Of a DNA stretch of 64,000 nucleotides, positions 63,367 through 64,000 are shown piece after piece. The position numbers and the translations under genes were made by a program. The stretch is from Zobellia uliginosa (GTDB lineage: Bacteria > Bacteroidota > Bacteroidia > Flavobacteriales > Flavobacteriaceae), in contig NZ_JAHKPY010000002.1 of the NCBI RefSeq assembly GCF_018860745.1, positions 781,659 through 845,658 of the forward strand, given 5' to 3'. Positions within the stretch are counted from its first letter, which is position 1. Every line of letters begins with the position of its first letter. The notes under the pieces were generated by a model that saw only the letters and a program-made list of their open reading frames with translations, searched no databases and was not told where the DNA came from.

Positions 63367-63885
63367 TCAATTCATACCCTTGGCCAAGAGCTCCAGCAAA
63401 AAAGTCTCTCGCTCAATAGACATTCCTTTTTTAGTACTCGTGGCCATAGTTCTTTTATTGTGTGCTATGGCTTCATGAATATTAATCCATTTGGCGGTCA
63501 TACCATTTTTTCTTTCGTAAGCTTCCAACTTATTCGTACCAAGTTCTTTGTTCACTTCGCAGGTATAACAGTACGAAATCATATGCTGCACATCAAAATC
63601 GGGCTTGTGCCAGGGCCTGTATTCCTTATAGATACCAAAAGGCTTAACGTTCCTGATATCTTGAGCTCCGGTTTCTTCAATTAGTTCTCTGGTCATACCG
63701 GCAATTTTATCCTCGCCTTCATCTAAGCCGCCACCAGGCAGACTATAATCTTCATAGCGCTCCGTATAAACCAATAGAATACAATTACCTTGCATGGCAA
63801 TACTTCTGGTAGCCAGCCTCGTGACAATAGATTTGCCTTCTAAACTAACTACATCCGGATGATAATGGGTCTTTAAATTTTGCAT
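63367..63885 (-). CDS. NUDIX hydrolase (right copy)
   Basis: A 172-residue protein almost identical to the copy at 42327-42845. The Nudix box reads GGLDEGE instead of GGLDKGE, GTTKLEAYE is GTNKLEAYE, ETKNG is ERKNG, and the last residues are LAKGMN instead of LAEGLR. The box residues that bind metal are intact, so the protein should be active. The near-identity of coding and flanking sequence says the duplication is recent. The gene lies at the right end of the 43-63 kb block, and its 5' flank runs to the end of the window. Confidence 0.9.
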   Translation of the reverse strand: MQNLKTHYHPDVVSLEGKSIVTRLATRSIAMQGNCILLVYTERYEDYSLPGGGLDEGEDKIAGMTRELIEETGAQDIRNVKPFGIYKEYRPWHKPDFDVQHMISYCYTCEVNKELGTNKLEAYERKNGMTAKWINIHEAIAHNKRTMATSTKKGMSIERETFLLELLAKGMN

Positions 63886-64000
63886 TTAGAAAATTTGGCC
63901 GTGAACCAATTTATTAAAAGTATTATTTAAGTCTATAAAGCAAATACTAACCTAAAAACAGAACGAATCCTGTACTAGGTACTTCCTATGTATTGTACAC
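63383..64000. repeat. Long direct repeat, right copy (cut by window edge)
   Basis: Matches 42343-42960 at a constant offset of 21,040. Both copies are in the same orientation. The last bases in the window, TATGTATTGTACAC, are those that stand immediately before the terminator and tRNA-Met fragment in the left copy, so a second tRNA sequence may lie just outside. Confidence 0.9.

Overview
The window looks like chromosome of a marine Flavobacteriaceae bacterium (Zobellia/Maribacter-like). The DNA is AT-rich. It carries SusC/SusD pairs with FecI/FecR regulators, Bacteroidetes-type lipoproteins, sulfatases, a fused CcsBA cytochrome c synthase and a CcsBA/NrfHA nitrite ammonification set. No rRNA, CRISPR array or complete transposon is visible.

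Layout. (1) 1-1.95 kb: the tail of a secreted fibronectin/Ig-like protein, an HD-domain hydrolase, a small conserved protein and a transposase remnant. (2) 2.1-7.6 kb: a one-directional (minus strand) series of lone genes: an HNH nuclease behind a broken partner gene, a cyclodeaminase/aminotransferase pair, a cupin, a lipoprotein and an exported protein. They are separated by non-coding modules whose ends carry inverted ACAAC/GTTGT cores, like an integron cassette array, but no integrase is present. (3) 8.0-11.1 kb: a molybdenum-cofactor operon moeA-modE-like-moaE-moaA. (4) 11.2-18.5 kb: an outer-membrane porin, a small cytosolic protein, nrfH-nrfA and ccsBA. Matching Crp/Fnr-like dyads stand before the porin and before the nrf region. 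(5) 18.5-23.0 kb: an NhaA antiporter remnant, a CsbD-like protein and a surface phosphoesterase/barrel protein whose phosphoesterase metal ligands are all replaced.

(6) 23.0-31.5 kb: polysaccharide-utilization-like locus 1 (fecI < > fecR-susC-susD-sulfatase). (7) 32.0-42.0 kb: a translationally coupled Type I restriction-modification operon in the order hsdM - macro/PUA-like/KAP NTPase - hsdS - hsdR, with a four-helix membrane protein upstream. This is the best candidate for an unusual defence system. (8) 42.3-64.0 kb: a block bracketed by near-identical direct repeats (NUDIX gene plus flank, 21,040 bp apart). The left copy adjoins the 3' half of an initiator-type tRNA-Met gene. Inside are locus 2 (fecI < > fecR-susC-susD-sulfatase/SMP-30 fusion) and locus 3 (susC-susD-TolB-like amidohydrolase). 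Locus 3 has no sigma/anti-sigma pair, but three palindromes lie in front of it.

How the genes work together. Loci 1 and 2 appear to be TonB-dependent uptake systems with STN signalling domains that report to FecR and FecI, each feeding a periplasmic sulfatase. No glycoside hydrolase is encoded beside them. Locus 3 probably imports a different, perhaps amide-containing, ligand. The nrf and ccs genes together support periplasmic nitrite reduction to ammonium. Repeated terminator modules after loci 1-3 and the same double-hairpin leader before susC1 and susC2 suggest the loci were copied as modules. Assignments come from reading motifs; no database search was run.
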